DNA from: Tanypteryx hageni
Lineage: Eukaryota; Arthropoda; Insecta; Odonata; Petaluridae
Direction: 5' to 3'
Assembly: GCA_028673005.1 (NCBI GenBank)
Contig: CM054117.1
Coordinates: 37,964,564 to 38,028,563 of the forward strand
Length of the DNA stretch: 64,000 nucleotides
The translations under genes were made by a program, and so were the position numbers. Numbering within the stretch: the first letter of the stretch is position 1; each line of letters begins with the position of its first letter. Below the pieces are notes generated by a model. It was given only the letters and a program-made list of their open reading frames with translations. It was not told the DNA's origin and searched no databases. This document shows, piece by piece, positions 26,405 through 38,300 of this stretch.

Positions 26405-26790
26405 TCAAGTTGGCAGGCTTGGCATGGGGGCCCCACTTCGCTCCCTCGGCGCTCTCAGCGAGCAGTTGCTAAGGGGATTCGAGGGACAGCGCAAAGCCAT
26501 CTCGGACCTCAGCAGCAGAGGTCGCACGGCCATAAAAGAGACTTGGAAATTATATGGTCCAGTCAGTGGGGTCAGCCGGCAAATAGGCGTCGTTGCGTTG
26601 GCATAACGGCAAAAGGCTAATTGCTCTGGAAGGCCACTTCGTGTATCTTTCGGAGAATGAGGCGCAATTGACAAGATGGCATACAGTAGTTGAGATTGTG
26701 TCACGATACTATTCTGAGTTTGCCATCATCCACTGCAGGTGCCACCCTTTTCAAATATCCCTTACTCTACTAGAAGAGGCAGTTGAATAA
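26400..26790. other. GC-rich, possibly exonic island (not recognised)
   Basis: Composition changes sharply here from AT-rich to about half or more G+C. On the plus strand the island begins after TTTTTGATTGCAG, a good splice-acceptor shape, and an open frame of about 66 codons follows (from 26406, with an ATG at 26424), containing LLRGFEGQRKAISDL and GRTAIKETWKLYGP. It runs to a stop without a convincing donor. The opposite strand is also open over 99 codons, so neither is secure. It may be a diverged exon, a processed pseudogene or part of an unknown repeat. Confidence 0.25.
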
Positions 26791-26851
26791 GATCACAAAA
26801 ATCCATCTCTAATCTATGCTTAAAATTCTTCACTAACCAGAAGTATATTAA

Positions 26852-27135
26852 CCCTGGAACCAGAAGGCGGGGTCTGACAGACCCCACCTCCTCTGTAGAT
26901 TGCAGCCCCATGCGCGTAATGTGCTGTAGATTATTGGCATGCAATGACTGCACAATTGAGTGAATGCATCAGCTGTGTTCGAAGCCTTTAAATACAAATT
27001 ACATTATATTTTAATTAGTTATTACCTGTTCATTACTTCGATATTTTTAAACGCATTCCCGCAAAAATATCACGGAGTACGTCAGATTACAAGTTCTGGG
27101 AGATTAAATAAAAATTTAGCAGTCTGGTTCCCTAG
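26852..27135. mobile_element. piggyBac-type MITE
   Basis: The 284-bp element is flanked on both sides by TTAA (26848-26851 and 27136-27139), the obligatory piggyBac target duplication. The ends are imperfect inverted repeats: CCCTGGAACCAGAAG on the left, and on the right, read inward, CTAGGGAACCAGACT. A subterminal perfect palindrome, GGGGTCTGACAGACCCC, lies at 26869-26885, as in many insect piggyBac-like elements. There is no transposase, so it is non-autonomous and would need a transposase supplied by a related element. The superfamily call rests on the TTAA sites plus the terminal repeats. Confidence 0.78.
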
Positions 27136-29457
27136 TTAAGAATAAAAGATGACTTGATAGAAGGGGCATCCTGAAAAGTTAGACCTCAACAATAATCTAA
27201 ATTATAATCAGCATCTAGGACCATTTTGTGGTAGGAGCATCTTAGCACGCAATCAGTCCTACAGGTATAAGGTACACCTTATTTGCATTATTTTTTCGCT
27301 TATTCAGCAATTCGAACATACGATGCATACTTTCATGAAACTGTCGGGGAGATACTTTTCTTAGTCTCACATGCTCAGGAATATATCTAAAATTTTGTTT
27401 TCTTTAATTATTTGGCATAATTTCTTATAAAAACTTACTGCGCAAGTAGTGAACTCTTTATTCATCTAAGATCTATCTTTAATAATGTATGTCTGGTTGA
27501 ATTCTCGGAAGTAACGGGAAAATGTAATTCCCGTATAGGTGGTATCTGAACAATTGGAGCACACGCCGAGTGACCACATAACGACGCCGAAATTTCTCTC
27601 GTGAAGAATAATCCGCATTCGAGATGCGAAAAAAGCTGAGCGCAGCGCAACGCAATTCCACTTAAACGTTTAGAATAAAATCACGGGAAATATTTTGGGC
27701 AGTCGTGTGTTTCATTCTGACCGAGTACAAATTGCCCTCGAGTCAAAACCACCGAGTGCCTCAATACAAGGGTTCGAACCGCATCAGTGTAATGGAGAAA
27801 ATGCGAGAATGGACAGAAAAGACCTGGCCGGAAATTCTTGAAATTGTAATGACGCGATTGCAGCGACAACCAAAAGAAGGAAGAGGAAGAGTTGTAAAGG
27901 TCCCACGGAATGATCTCGCAAAGAAGCCGGACGACTTCTTAGAAAAGTGTGCCATTCTGAAGAAAAAATAAAACCTAGTTTCGATTTCGTAAAGAATGGG
28001 ATCCTTGACTTTAGTGTGGTAAAAATGATATTGATATTAATATTATGTTAATATTTCAAGTTGTAATAATTACACTTTAACGACATTTGTTTCGAATTCT
28101 ATTTGATTCTAAAAATTGAAAATCGATACAAGTCGTGTTTATATCAAACTCTGCTGTTCTTCACCAATAGATTCATACATAAAATAAAATACTTGATTGA
28201 GATAATTATTTTATCCTTGGGTATACTCCCCTCGGAGGTCAGCCAGATGTCAGAATTATCAATCTCATTCAGTTCCAAGAATCCAGTTCCTCTCCTTTAT
28301 ATACCCCTTTAGAAATTTCCATTAGGTATGCATGTAATTGATGTTTTAAACAAGTACTTAACGTAATTTTTTACATATCCGAATCCATTTTAAATTTCTT
28401 TTCAATATACTGCCTTGAATTTTTTTATATTTTAGCTTAACATTTTTTCATATTTTTATAGTTGCAATTATTATGAAGCATGTTTCAAGCCCAAGTTAGG
28501 TGCATACTTAATCTAACTGTTCCATATATCATATACCCTATGTATCTAAAGGATTGTAAAAGATACTTCACCACATTTCTTCTATTATTTAATAAGAAAA
28601 CTAGTTTTAGAATAAGCTACTGTTCAATATTTTTTATCACATTAACGTCAATTTGTAGACAATACCTTAAAAACATCGAAATTATGTCATAAGAGGATTC
28701 ACTTTGTAAATTAAGCAACTCGTCATCTAGGAGAATACATTTCCTTGAGAATACTGGCTTCATGGTTTACTTTTTATTAATTTAGATGTTGAATACAGTA
28801 AGTTTGTGGTTAAAAGATATATATCTCTGTCATAAAACGACCGCAAATTGAAACGGAAGCACTCGTCGTTCACCTACGGTGACCACAGATACAGAAGTTT
28901 ACGCGCGTCCACGTTAAGGTACATACTGGACAGAGGAAGGAGGAACCCGAGAATAACTATTATTAAATGCACAAAGCTCAATAATGTCGTTAGAAAAATA
29001 GCAGAAAATCATTGCAATTTGCAAGCAATGGAAATCAATATACTCGGAAGCTAAAACTTGCTTGTTCGAATAATAAATCATTCATTTTTTTATTTCCAGT
29101 ATGCATATATTTGAGAATTTATATAATGATTAATAATATAACTTCTGGAGAACTTGTTTGACAAAATAAAGGAATCGAACTATACTTTTTCTCTAATCCA
29201 CAGTAACTGTAGTTTTCAGAAACATTACAGGATAATACCTTCTTAAACCATTTTGAATTTATTCATAGCTTTCCAATCGAATTCGATCAATACGAATTAT
29301 AACAAATATTTTTAGAGTAATTTCAATTGATTATTTATCGAGGGTATAACCAAACGCTATTACGCAAAATAATGGCAACTTGACTGTAATTAAGGAAAGC
29401 AAGGTTAACTCCAAGCTCAACAGCTACAACAATCTCCTTGCATACAGAATCTAACCA

Positions 29458-29790
29458 TAATAAAAGGCTACTTGTGTCCCTTTGTGTCTCCCTCTGTCAC
29501 GCTATAAAAATTCAAATAACTAGATAATGGAACAAGATAAATTTTTTGTATTTAACAGGAATGATCGATTCACATATTGTAAGATGATTTCGAATAGAAA
29601 TCTCAAAAAAAGACCTAGATTCGACTCCGAGATAGGCATTTCTATTTCCCATATGATAACACGTAAAAATCGACTTTTTGACTTGCAGGCTTTTATTCTT
29701 TTTGAGATCTAAATTAGAAAAAATTAACCTATGATCTTCGGATCTATCTCACTTTAAAGAAAAACCTATAAAGTTTTTTATTCTGTTCAT
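29458..29790 (+). repeat. Dispersed repeat, copy A
   Basis: The segment 29641-29768 matches the reverse complement of 40761-40882. Shared blocks include TTTCCCATA, AACACGTAAAAATCGA, AATTAGAAA, ATCTTCGGA and TTTAAAGAAAAA, roughly 80% identical by eye. Both copies also have AATAAAAGGC followed by GT-rich sequence about 160-190 bp upstream of the core. No coding capacity is seen. The family is unknown; a non-autonomous transposon is the likeliest explanation. Confidence 0.75.
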
Positions 29791-30232
29791 TTTTTCCCGC
29801 CCACAGTTCGAAATTTCTCATGTTAAACATTTAATTCACATATTTTGGGGAAATCATGGCATTTAAATGGGATGTTCCCTTGCCAACCAATTACATTGTT
29901 AAACCTCGAAATCCTATTGTTATTTCAATCCTTATGGGTGAAAGCGTGCTTTGAATGCTCTTACAATTAGTACGACAGAGAGAGAGAGAGAGGGGAGACA
30001 TTATTTTCATAGCAACCAATGTAAACAACATTCGTTACGTTATTTACAAGAAGGAATACATTTGAATATAGAACATTAATCATTCGCATATTAAAATTAG
30101 ATACTCGGAATCCTCGGAGGAGTTTGAGACTTGAAACAACGAACGCCTAAAAGAACAAAAGTTTGTTTTCTTGCTATCCAAAGAAAGTCAAGATATATTT
30201 ATTTGTTCATATTTTATTTCACAAAAAACTTT

Positions 30233-30251
30233 CCCGTTGAATTTCAACGGG
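30233..30251. other. 19-nt perfect palindrome
   Basis: CCCGTTGAA-T-TTCAACGGG is a perfect inverted repeat with a single central base, in an AT-rich region. It could be a binding site for a dimeric factor or a chance hairpin. Confidence 0.6.
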
Positions 30252-30884
30252 CATCTCCCTAGTTCTTTAATAATCCAAGAGGTTTATGAGCCAGAAATAC
30301 ACACATTGCATAAGTATGATCTTTCCTCATTTGTTTCTCCTACCAGAATAAGACAAAATTATGGATACAGTAACTTACCGTAACTTAAGCTTGTTTCGAA
30401 AGAGGGCTAAATTGTTTACTTACATAAAACATTTGGAAAATTAAACGGATAAGAAATCAGGCAAAGTTAAGAAGCGTTAAATGGGAATACAATTTCCTTG
30501 TTTCCTGCGTCTCGTCCCCTTCTGAGAACAAGTTGAGCAATGGAGTAGTGAAGAAAAGCCGTGAATGGGAGTATTAAGGGGGAGCGTGCTGTGTGCAGCG
30601 TTTCGTTCATCCGATGGTAGATACGGGTCGTGCGAAAGAGGGACCAAGGGTAATGCCACAGAATGGCCGAGGAAGGGGTTCGGGTGGAGGGACGGCAGTA
30701 TGGGTAGTCGCAGGAGAAGGGAGGGAGGGAAGGAAGAAGAAGGAGAGTTTATAGGGGAGAAAGGTAGGTCATTTGCTCGAGGGAAAGGTTGGGGTAGTTT
30801 GGCAAGACAGGAATTTTTGCGGCCCCATTATTGAAGGATGCGCAATTAGCAACCCGCTCACCGGAGACATGTCGTGCTCGAAGA

Positions 30885-30885
<1 letters not shown>

Positions 30886-30950
<65 letters not shown>
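30886..30950. repeat. (TA)n microsatellite
   Basis: About 32 uninterrupted TA dinucleotides. This is the longest simple repeat in the window. Open frames through it encode only alternating Ile and Tyr and are artefacts. Confidence 0.95.
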
Positions 30951-30952
<2 letters not shown>

Positions 30953-32881
30953 CTCTGGCTTTATCATGCATAGGATCCTGATTCGAATATAAGCGAGAGA
31001 AACTTAACACCTTGGAGATATCAGCGCATTTCTTAGAGGAGGAGGGGTTCGGCCGTAGGGAGCAATAACCTCATTCTCCGGTGCTCAGGTCAAAGGCCGA
31101 TATTTGATGCATATAAAGCTCCATTAGACATACAAGAGTTAGAAATACATTTCCTCTTATATAACTCGGGATGTCACTACGAAATTTCGACAATATTTCA
31201 TGACTCTAAATAATTCACACGTAGAAAATACTCTCCCTATATTAACATCATTATTGTGTTTATAAGATTCATATTTCAACTAGAGTTTTGAAGCGACGCG
31301 CAACCTTAACAAAACGATATTAATTTTTAAAAACGAGACAGCTGCATCGACTGGATGAACACGTACGGTTTTCATCGCGCAATCGAATGCTGAAAGAAAG
31401 TGGCTAGATATTTAATCATTGGAAAAAATGTAACGTCTTGCAGATAAAAATATTACACTGAATTATTAAGGAGAGTTTAATAATTTAGTAAAAACGAGAT
31501 AGTTCTGAAATTTTTATTTAAATAAAAATTTATCCGTACTTTTCCTGTTGTCATACATAACTAATTGCCTAAATTATAGCCAAATATATATAAAAGAAAA
31601 CTAGTTAGTATGGAGAAAAATTCACGGCTAGAGTAAAGGGTATTCATCCCAGAGTAAAGTAGATCTCGCATAAGTGATCGCAATAGATTTATAGAAAAGG
31701 GTTCGTAAATGGCGCCTAAACCTTTTCGAATAGCATAGCCAATTACAAGCCGTCCTCTAATGACAGCTGAGCTCTCACAGGTTTTAAGAAAAACAAACTA
31801 CTAATTGATGCTGGAATTTATTATGAACAGTGGCTTAGCCATTAGTGACGTCGAATTTTAAACGGGAAGACAACTTTCAATCGTGATAAAATTTCGCTCA
31901 AGGAGGTTGTGAAAAGAATATTATTATGAGATGGATTTGCATGAATAATGAAAAGGGCTTCAAAAGGAACATTAAAAAATGTGGTTCAGAACATTGTTAA
32001 TTAAATGTTATTTATTGCAATTCCAAGTATGACGGGAATCCATCGAACTATATAATGAAAAGTATTTAATTAATTTGTTACTTAGGGTCTATATATGGGT
32101 CGATTACGAATATACTAAATTATTTACGACAATTAGCAAAGCTTAGCGGTGACAATTCTCATTTTTATCAAGTTATTCGTAATATACACCACGAGCGAGG
32201 TATGATTATCTGGCTCTAAATCACGCTGGGTAAAATCGCATATAAACCCATAATACAACTGCACAAAATATTATATAAGAATCATCCGTAACTAAATAAA
32301 TAAATAAAACACATAGCGGTTAAGTACTCCTTAATAATCAGCTAAAGCAAACAAAACATAGCAAACCTATTGACATTAGAATCGTAACACATAAAGAGAG
32401 CTGCACATATTATTATAAAATGTCCTTTTAAGAGTGAATAAAATTTTAAATTATGCTTGAGACGTCATTAAACTAATGCAAAGAAAAATAGTACAATTCG
32501 TTGCATGCAGAAGAAATGAAATGTTTTCATTAATTTTAAGATTCGATTATATCACAATAATGATAGATGTTAATACTCGAGTAACTAGGGCAGGTTCAAT
32601 TAGAGAAACTCTAGAGCTTTCTCAACAAATGCGTAGCCTTGCCTAAAGTAAACATCTTAAAAACTCAATCACATAAAACCACCAGCTTTGTCGACGAAAT
32701 CCAAATAAAGCGTAGTCGAACGAGGTAAGTACTGCGGGATAATGAGGTGAAATTCCTATGAAAACAGACTAATAGGTCGGAGACTCCAATAAAACGACCG
32801 AATTAGACCGTAGACAAACAGAAAGCACACCAACGTTACACTTCGGATGTCGAAACCTCCTGATCAACGCACCAAACATAC

Positions 32882-33376
32882 CTCATCGACGTCGTCTTCA
32901 TCCCCGTCTCCCATTAGTACGAATTCCACGTCATTGTTGCTGTCGGGTCCATCCGTGCCCCCCGATTCGTCGTGAGGCCCTCCGCCGACACCCACCATCG
33001 AACCAGAATCCATTTCCTCCAGCTCGTCTTCCACCAGATCGTCGTCTTCGACATCCACCACCTCCATCTTTCTAGGTATCAAACCTTCGACGTCGGACAT
33101 CATGGGTTTCCTCTTATTGCCCAAGGAGACATCGCCGGCCACCAACGAGGACGCGGAGGACGCCGAGGAGGCGGGGCTGTCGGGTCTGGCGCCCCTTCCG
33201 CCCCCGTCTCCCCCCCTAAGCGGACTCACGTGGGTCATCGGAAACGGCGACTTGCCGCCTCCACGACCTCTCCTGCGACCCGGACCGCCCCCACCCCCTC
33301 CACGCCTTCGCGCAGCCTCGTGCATCCGATCGGCAGACCGGAGCTCCGGGCGTTGCACGTTGGATTCCGACGCGAG
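32882..33376 (-). CDS. Internal or first coding exon of an acidic, Gly/Arg-rich nuclear-type protein
   Basis: I do not recognise the gene. The exon ends at a near-perfect donor, GAG|GTATGT, immediately left of 32882, and a plausible acceptor with a C/T-rich lead ending GGGCAG lies at 33377. Between them are 165 open codons, with both borders in phase 0. The first in-frame ATG is at 33325, in a weak start context, so translation may begin there (148 codons) or in an upstream exon; upstream in the same frame a TAA stop lies near 33455, so without splicing the start must be inside this exon. Order of the protein: an Arg/Gly tract with RRRGRGG-type motifs, a Ser/Ala-rich stretch, a basic NKRKP patch suited to a nuclear localisation signal, then a strongly acidic stretch (VEDDDLVEDELEEMD), a Gly-rich spacer and a final Asp/Glu cluster. 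This layout is common at the N-termini of transcription or chromatin factors; the role is inferred from composition only. Confidence 0.6.
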
Positions 33377-35300
33377 CTGCCCGAGTAAGGTGCCGGAGGC
33401 GAGAAAACACCGTGGAGGGAGAGGTATGCTGTGCGCCGACAAAACACTCTCACGTTATGTGCCTGGGGCGATCTAGCCGGTCAACGGAGAGGCGATACTT
33501 TCCAAAGGAGAACGCAGCCGGAGATTCCGCAGGAAAGCGTCATTATGAGAGAAGGCTAATTCCTCGGACGAAACGTACTCCGGCGAACGCTTGCGGGCCC
33601 CGCGGTGACGAACAAGACCTTTGCGGAGTCTGGGAATATAGGCACGTGGCCAGTGGGAGTCGGCGGCGGCGAAAGACGAGCGCGCGCGAACGGGAAGGCT
33701 TCCAGCTGATGGGACTGCCCTCGGGGTGCGACACGGTGAAGGCTCGGCACACAAAGGAAGGAGGGAGGATGGGGACCCGGATGGCGCGAACACGGTAGGG
33801 GAGGGGGAGGGAAGGGGTGGGGAAGGAAGGAGGGGGAGGAGTTGGGAAGCAAGAAAAGGCGAACTCCGCAAAGGAGAATGGCACACACGTCCCAGGCGCG
33901 GTCAAATCAAATCCTTCACTCGGAAAGCCGTCGCATGACTTCCACTCGCAGATCAACAGGTGTGGGCGAATTTAAGAAGAGGGGCACACGCGACACACTA
34001 CTCTCTATCCCACCTGAGTGGTCAAAGCGACGAGAGAGAGTTCTTCTACGTGATTTCTCCCTCTTTCTCTCTCTTTAATGTATCTTTCTCCGAGACGACG
34101 GCGGTGTCGGTGGTACCGACGGGGCAAAACTGACCGCCTTCACCGGTCACACGGATGGCACCTCATCACGCGACCCGCCGGTCCTCTCCTCTTGTCTCTT
34201 TATCTCGCTAAGGCGACCGTTCGCCTTGCCTCGCGGCTCGTATTTGACGGCCGCGCTCGAGTCGGGTCTCTGGGCGGAGGCCGAGGGTCTTGGCGGCGAA
34301 GAGGGTGAGAGAGAGAGACGACGTCGAGGGAGAGAGAGAGGGCAAAAAAGCGAAGATGGAGAGAGAAAGAGAGAGGAAGCGGGAGAGAAAGAGAGAGGGA
34401 GATAAGGAGCGGCTGCAAGGAGGCGAGCGAGCTTGAAGTGCTTCGGGGCCCGAGTGAGTGAGAGAGGGAAGGAGAGGAAGAGAGGGAGAGAGAGAAACGA
34501 AGAGGGGAGGGACGCATGCTGCGTACTCATCCCCACCTCCTCCACACTCGTCCATCCCTCTCTTCCATTCCACTCTCCCACCGCCCTCCTCCCACGAAAA
34601 TCCCTCACTCCCCTCCCTCCGCAATCCCCACCGTCCTACACACATGCCCTCCTACTCCACCCACTATCCCTCCACCCCCTTTTAACGTCCCTTCATTCCA
34701 CGGTAGTGCTTCCCTCTCCTCCTCCTCCCCTCCTTTCCGCCCCTACTAGCCACCCCAATTCACCCCCTCTCACCTCCCTCCGACCCCTCCATTACCTGTT
34801 CCTCCGCCTCTACGTCGTCAGTGGTCTCAAGAGGAGAGGAGCGAGTGGGATGGGGGAGGGGAGGTTGAGGCGAGTGAGAGGAGAGCTCCAGCGAGAGGAT
34901 GAGGTGATTGTGTGAGGTTAGAGCGAGGGGAAGAGAGGAGGCCGGAGAATTTTAGAGGGGGCGGGGAGGGAGGCGAAGAGGGAAAGAGGAGGTATCGAAG
35001 GTGGTTTGAGGTTGCGGCGGAGGTGGAGGAGGAGGGGCGGACGAGAGGAGGAAGGCAACATTAAGGGGAGGGCGGGAGGTGTCTCTCCCCAGAGGGTAGG
35101 GGGCAGCGTGCCGATAGGTCCTCCGGGAAGGATGAGGTGAGGAAAGAGGCGGAGGAGCTCCTCCGCCTCTTTCTGGAGGCGGGATAAAAGCAATACTCCG
35201 TGTGACACTGCCTCCGCTTGAGGACAAGATTGCTTGTTGCTCCTCGTTGAATGTTCTTATAGGATGCAGAGTTGAGGCGCCGGAGTCTAAAGCTGGGATA
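33377..35300 (-). promoter_or_regulatory. Probable 5' leader/promoter region of the 33-kb gene
   Basis: This GC-rich region lies directly upstream of the exon at 32882-33376. On one strand it alternates G/A-rich (33780-33850, 34290-34520, 34830-35060) and C/T-rich (34530-34800) blocks. Repeated GAGAG elements of the kind bound by GAGA factors are abundant at 34300-34500. On the minus strand a donor, GAACAG|GTAATGG, occurs at 34796/34795, preceded by ten open codons rich in Asp and Glu and by a C/T-rich, acceptor-like tract. A 5' exon ending at 34796 and joined to the acceptor at 33377 would be consistent in phase. No TATA box or start site is fixed. Confidence 0.4.
35142..35173. other. Perfect 32-bp palindrome
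   Basis: The arms GAAAGAGGCGGAGGAG (35142-35157) and its exact reverse complement (35158-35173) meet with no spacer. It can form a cruciform in DNA or a strong hairpin in RNA. It sits inside purine-rich DNA upstream of the 33-kb exon. Confidence 0.9.
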
Positions 35301-35349
35301 GGGCGTGGAGGGAGACAGGATGTCAGACCGCTAGGCTACCGTGTCGGCC
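35276..35349 (-). repeat. Possible degraded tRNA-derived sequence
   Basis: On the minus strand TAGCCTAGCGG (35338-35328) fits the Pol III A-box consensus. A weaker B-box-like CTTTAGACTCC lies at 35292-35282, 35 nt further on, a normal spacing. No cloverleaf or duplication could be traced, so this may be the head of an old SINE or a chance match. Confidence 0.35.
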
Positions 35350-38300
35350 ATCGGTTGGGAGGTGGAGAAGGCGCACAGTGAGAAGCAACAGGTCTCTCTG
35401 AAGATCTCTCTCTTTCTCCTCACACATGCACACACACACATCTCCCGCTCTCGTTCTCTTTGCTACACTTCGACTCATGGAATATTCCAGGTCTCTTTAT
35501 CTATTCCCCTCTTTCGCGCCACTGTTATCGTCCCTATGTTTTGATTCCCGATTTCCATATTAAAAAAACATCTCTCGGTGTTCCTTTTTCGCGCGAGAAA
35601 CGTTACGTATTTGCGTTCTTTGTTTCTCGATAACCAGTCCTCTTCTCGTCCTCTGCTTTAATTTCGTCCCTTCACTTCCCCTTTCACTTGCTCCCTCTCG
35701 CCCCGATTCCGCCCACCCTCTTAAGGGAATGGAAAGGAGGAATACACTTCTCACCTTGCCACGTCAGGTATATGAGAGGGTTTTTGAAGACGGCAAGGAT
35801 GCAGGGAGAGAATGGAGTAGGAGGGAGATAGATATAGGGAGAGGTGGGGTTTTGACTCTGACGGAGAGATAGAGGGTAGAGAAGGAGGGAGCGAGAGAAA
35901 GAGAGGGGACAACCTTGAAATCTCCCGCAAGCGTCCCTTGGGGTTCCTTTCCTCATCTCTCTTTCTTTCTCTCTCTCTCTCCGCCTCATTGCTAACCGAC
36001 ACCATCTGCCCCCTTTTACTTCATTTTCCTGTATCATTCCATTCGGCATCGTTCTTCTTACCGATAGGTCCCCTATTATTTTTGTTTCTACAACTCCGTA
36101 GTGCAACCCTTCCAATCGTTTCACGCTTATTATTTTCCTCCCGTCCCTTTTCTATTCCGCCCTCTCCTGCACTCCTACGCTCTCGTGAGTTTGATTTTAT
36201 TTTCAGTATTTAAGGGTATCGCAATGAAAAATCCGCATAATTTCGCATTCATTAAGTTCTTCTGTCCGAAATACTCAATTTTCCCTATACAAACGTTTCA
36301 TTTAAGCGCACACGTCACCATTGGTTTTCTTTAGGGAAATATTCATTCGTCTCACTAAGATTACCATTACGTCAAAAATCTTAAGATGTTTTTAGTTATG
36401 TCACCCAAAATAGAGTTTACCCAGATGCACTTTGTTACTCTAATGGACATATTTTACTATGTTGTGAGAGATGTTTACTTTTAAGTACACTACTAATTTC
36501 AGAAAAGATTTAGAGTCGACATTTAAAATCATTTCACAGACAATCCCTTGTTAAGATGTCTCAAAATTAACATACTGCGTATTCATAAGGATACCTGGAA
36601 AAGGGGCGCCACTATTTTCATATTGACTAACAATATCTCTGCCAAATGGTTATAATTACTTCTGAGACTTTCAAAAAGTAAGCAAATTAAGTAAATGTTT
36701 CTTGGGTGAATATATTTGCTATTGGTTTGCTTTTAGGACATTCATTTATGTAGCTTAATCATAGTAATAGAAGACATTTTTGCTTAGTTTTCTTATACAT
36801 ACTACAATCACAAAGGATCCTTAAAACCACATTTGGCAAAAAAATTTGCACTATCAGTTTTACACAAAGGTGGAAGCAAAAGATCCAGAAGATAGTCAGA
36901 AATTATCGAATATTAATATTAATAATCATGATAATTCAGCACAGAAAATATTTTCTTTTCGAGGCTATAATAAGGGAAAACATTATTACATTATCGTGTA
37001 AAAGATTACGCCAGAAATTTTCTAACGCAATAACTAACAACCCATTGCATTTGCAAATATAATAAACGTTTTTCTCAAGATATGATGCTGGATTATTAGG
37101 ATGAGCTGGCAAGGTAACTAATTAACCATGAGTAACTGTTCGAAACCTCTGATTTTGACTTACGGAGTTCAAGACTAGGGGAAATAAAAAGTCGCCAAAA
37201 ACGCCGCACGTTCGCCAAACGGACTAAGAAGATGTAAGGGACAGTTCCAAAAGAACTGGGGAAGGAAGAGGGTTTGAAAGAGTTGAGGGGGAGAGCAACA
37301 AGGGATGGGAGGGCGTGCAGAGATTGGGAGGACAGTGAAGTCAAGATGCAGGAGAAGGGGAAGTCGAAGAGATTCGAATGTGCGCCTCTTCTCCTCCCCC
37401 ACCTCCTCTTCTCTCCCGCATACCTCCTCTATACGATTCCAGGTCGTTCACTCCTCTATTCCGCCACACCGCAGGATGCTGGTGAGACGCGACGCAGATG
37501 GCCCGAGGAATCCTTCTAATAAGGATCTCGATAATCGAAATTCTCTATGCCCGCTCCCCCTCTCGGTCAATTATCAATCACGACAATCATCACGTTCGCG
37601 TATTCCGAAGGAGATCAATTTCCATTGAACTAATCCCTGCTGTATGAAGTCTGATCTTCCCATTAAGCCGAACATCTCTACAACTCATAAAGATTCGAGG
37701 AAACAATTTTATTCCGGTGAAGTGAATCTATCCTTTTATCCTTTCATCGATTTCTGAGTCAGATAGCCAGGATATGAAATTAAAATTGCTCATTTATTAT
37801 CGAGTAAAATAGAAAATGCTGACAACGAGCGATTAATGAGAGCTCGCGAAAAGACCTTTTTGTCAATGGATTCATTTTTAAAAGAAATGATTACGTCGCA
37901 AGGAAATTCGACTATTCGGCTCTTTTTTTAAGCCTAGTTAGAGTCTACATTATTATAACTGTATAACGTAATTATTCAAAGGAAAATCAAATGGAAATTA
38001 ATTGTGTTCGTTCGTAGATTGGGCAACGCAATGTTTTAATAACTAATCGTTTTTCTCAAGTTCAATTGTTTTTGTTTTCACAACCATTATTTCGTTGAGA
38101 TGTTTTATTTATTTATCATATTTCAATACCAATTTCAGCATAGAAAACTGAAACAATCATAAATTTCATAAATCATAACTAAGACAAAATGGTGACAGGT
38201 GAACTTATCGAAAAACGGCAATCCCAGTTACGAATAATTCGACGGGAAGATTTATGGAAAAATGACGCACGTAAAACGTGAGCATGCAGTCAAACTCTAA

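Larger units (their letters stand above)
27140..32881. other. AT-rich noncoding DNA, probably intron in part
   Basis: From 32881 leftward this is the intron that follows the donor of the exon at 32882-33376. No downstream exon can be recognised. A (TA)n array, a 19-nt palindrome and one copy of a dispersed repeat are listed separately. A purine-rich block lies at 30540-30800. An open frame at 27705-27971 encodes 88 residues including a Lys-rich tail, but shows no known motif and I do not call it a gene. Confidence 0.5.

Noticed and set aside
27770..27782. GGTTCGAACC resembling a Pol III B box
   Set aside because: The sequence is palindromic, and no A box or cloverleaf lies at the right distance on either strand.
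30749..30973. Frames of alternating Ile-Tyr through the (TA)n array
   Set aside because: Pure microsatellite translation with no coding meaning.
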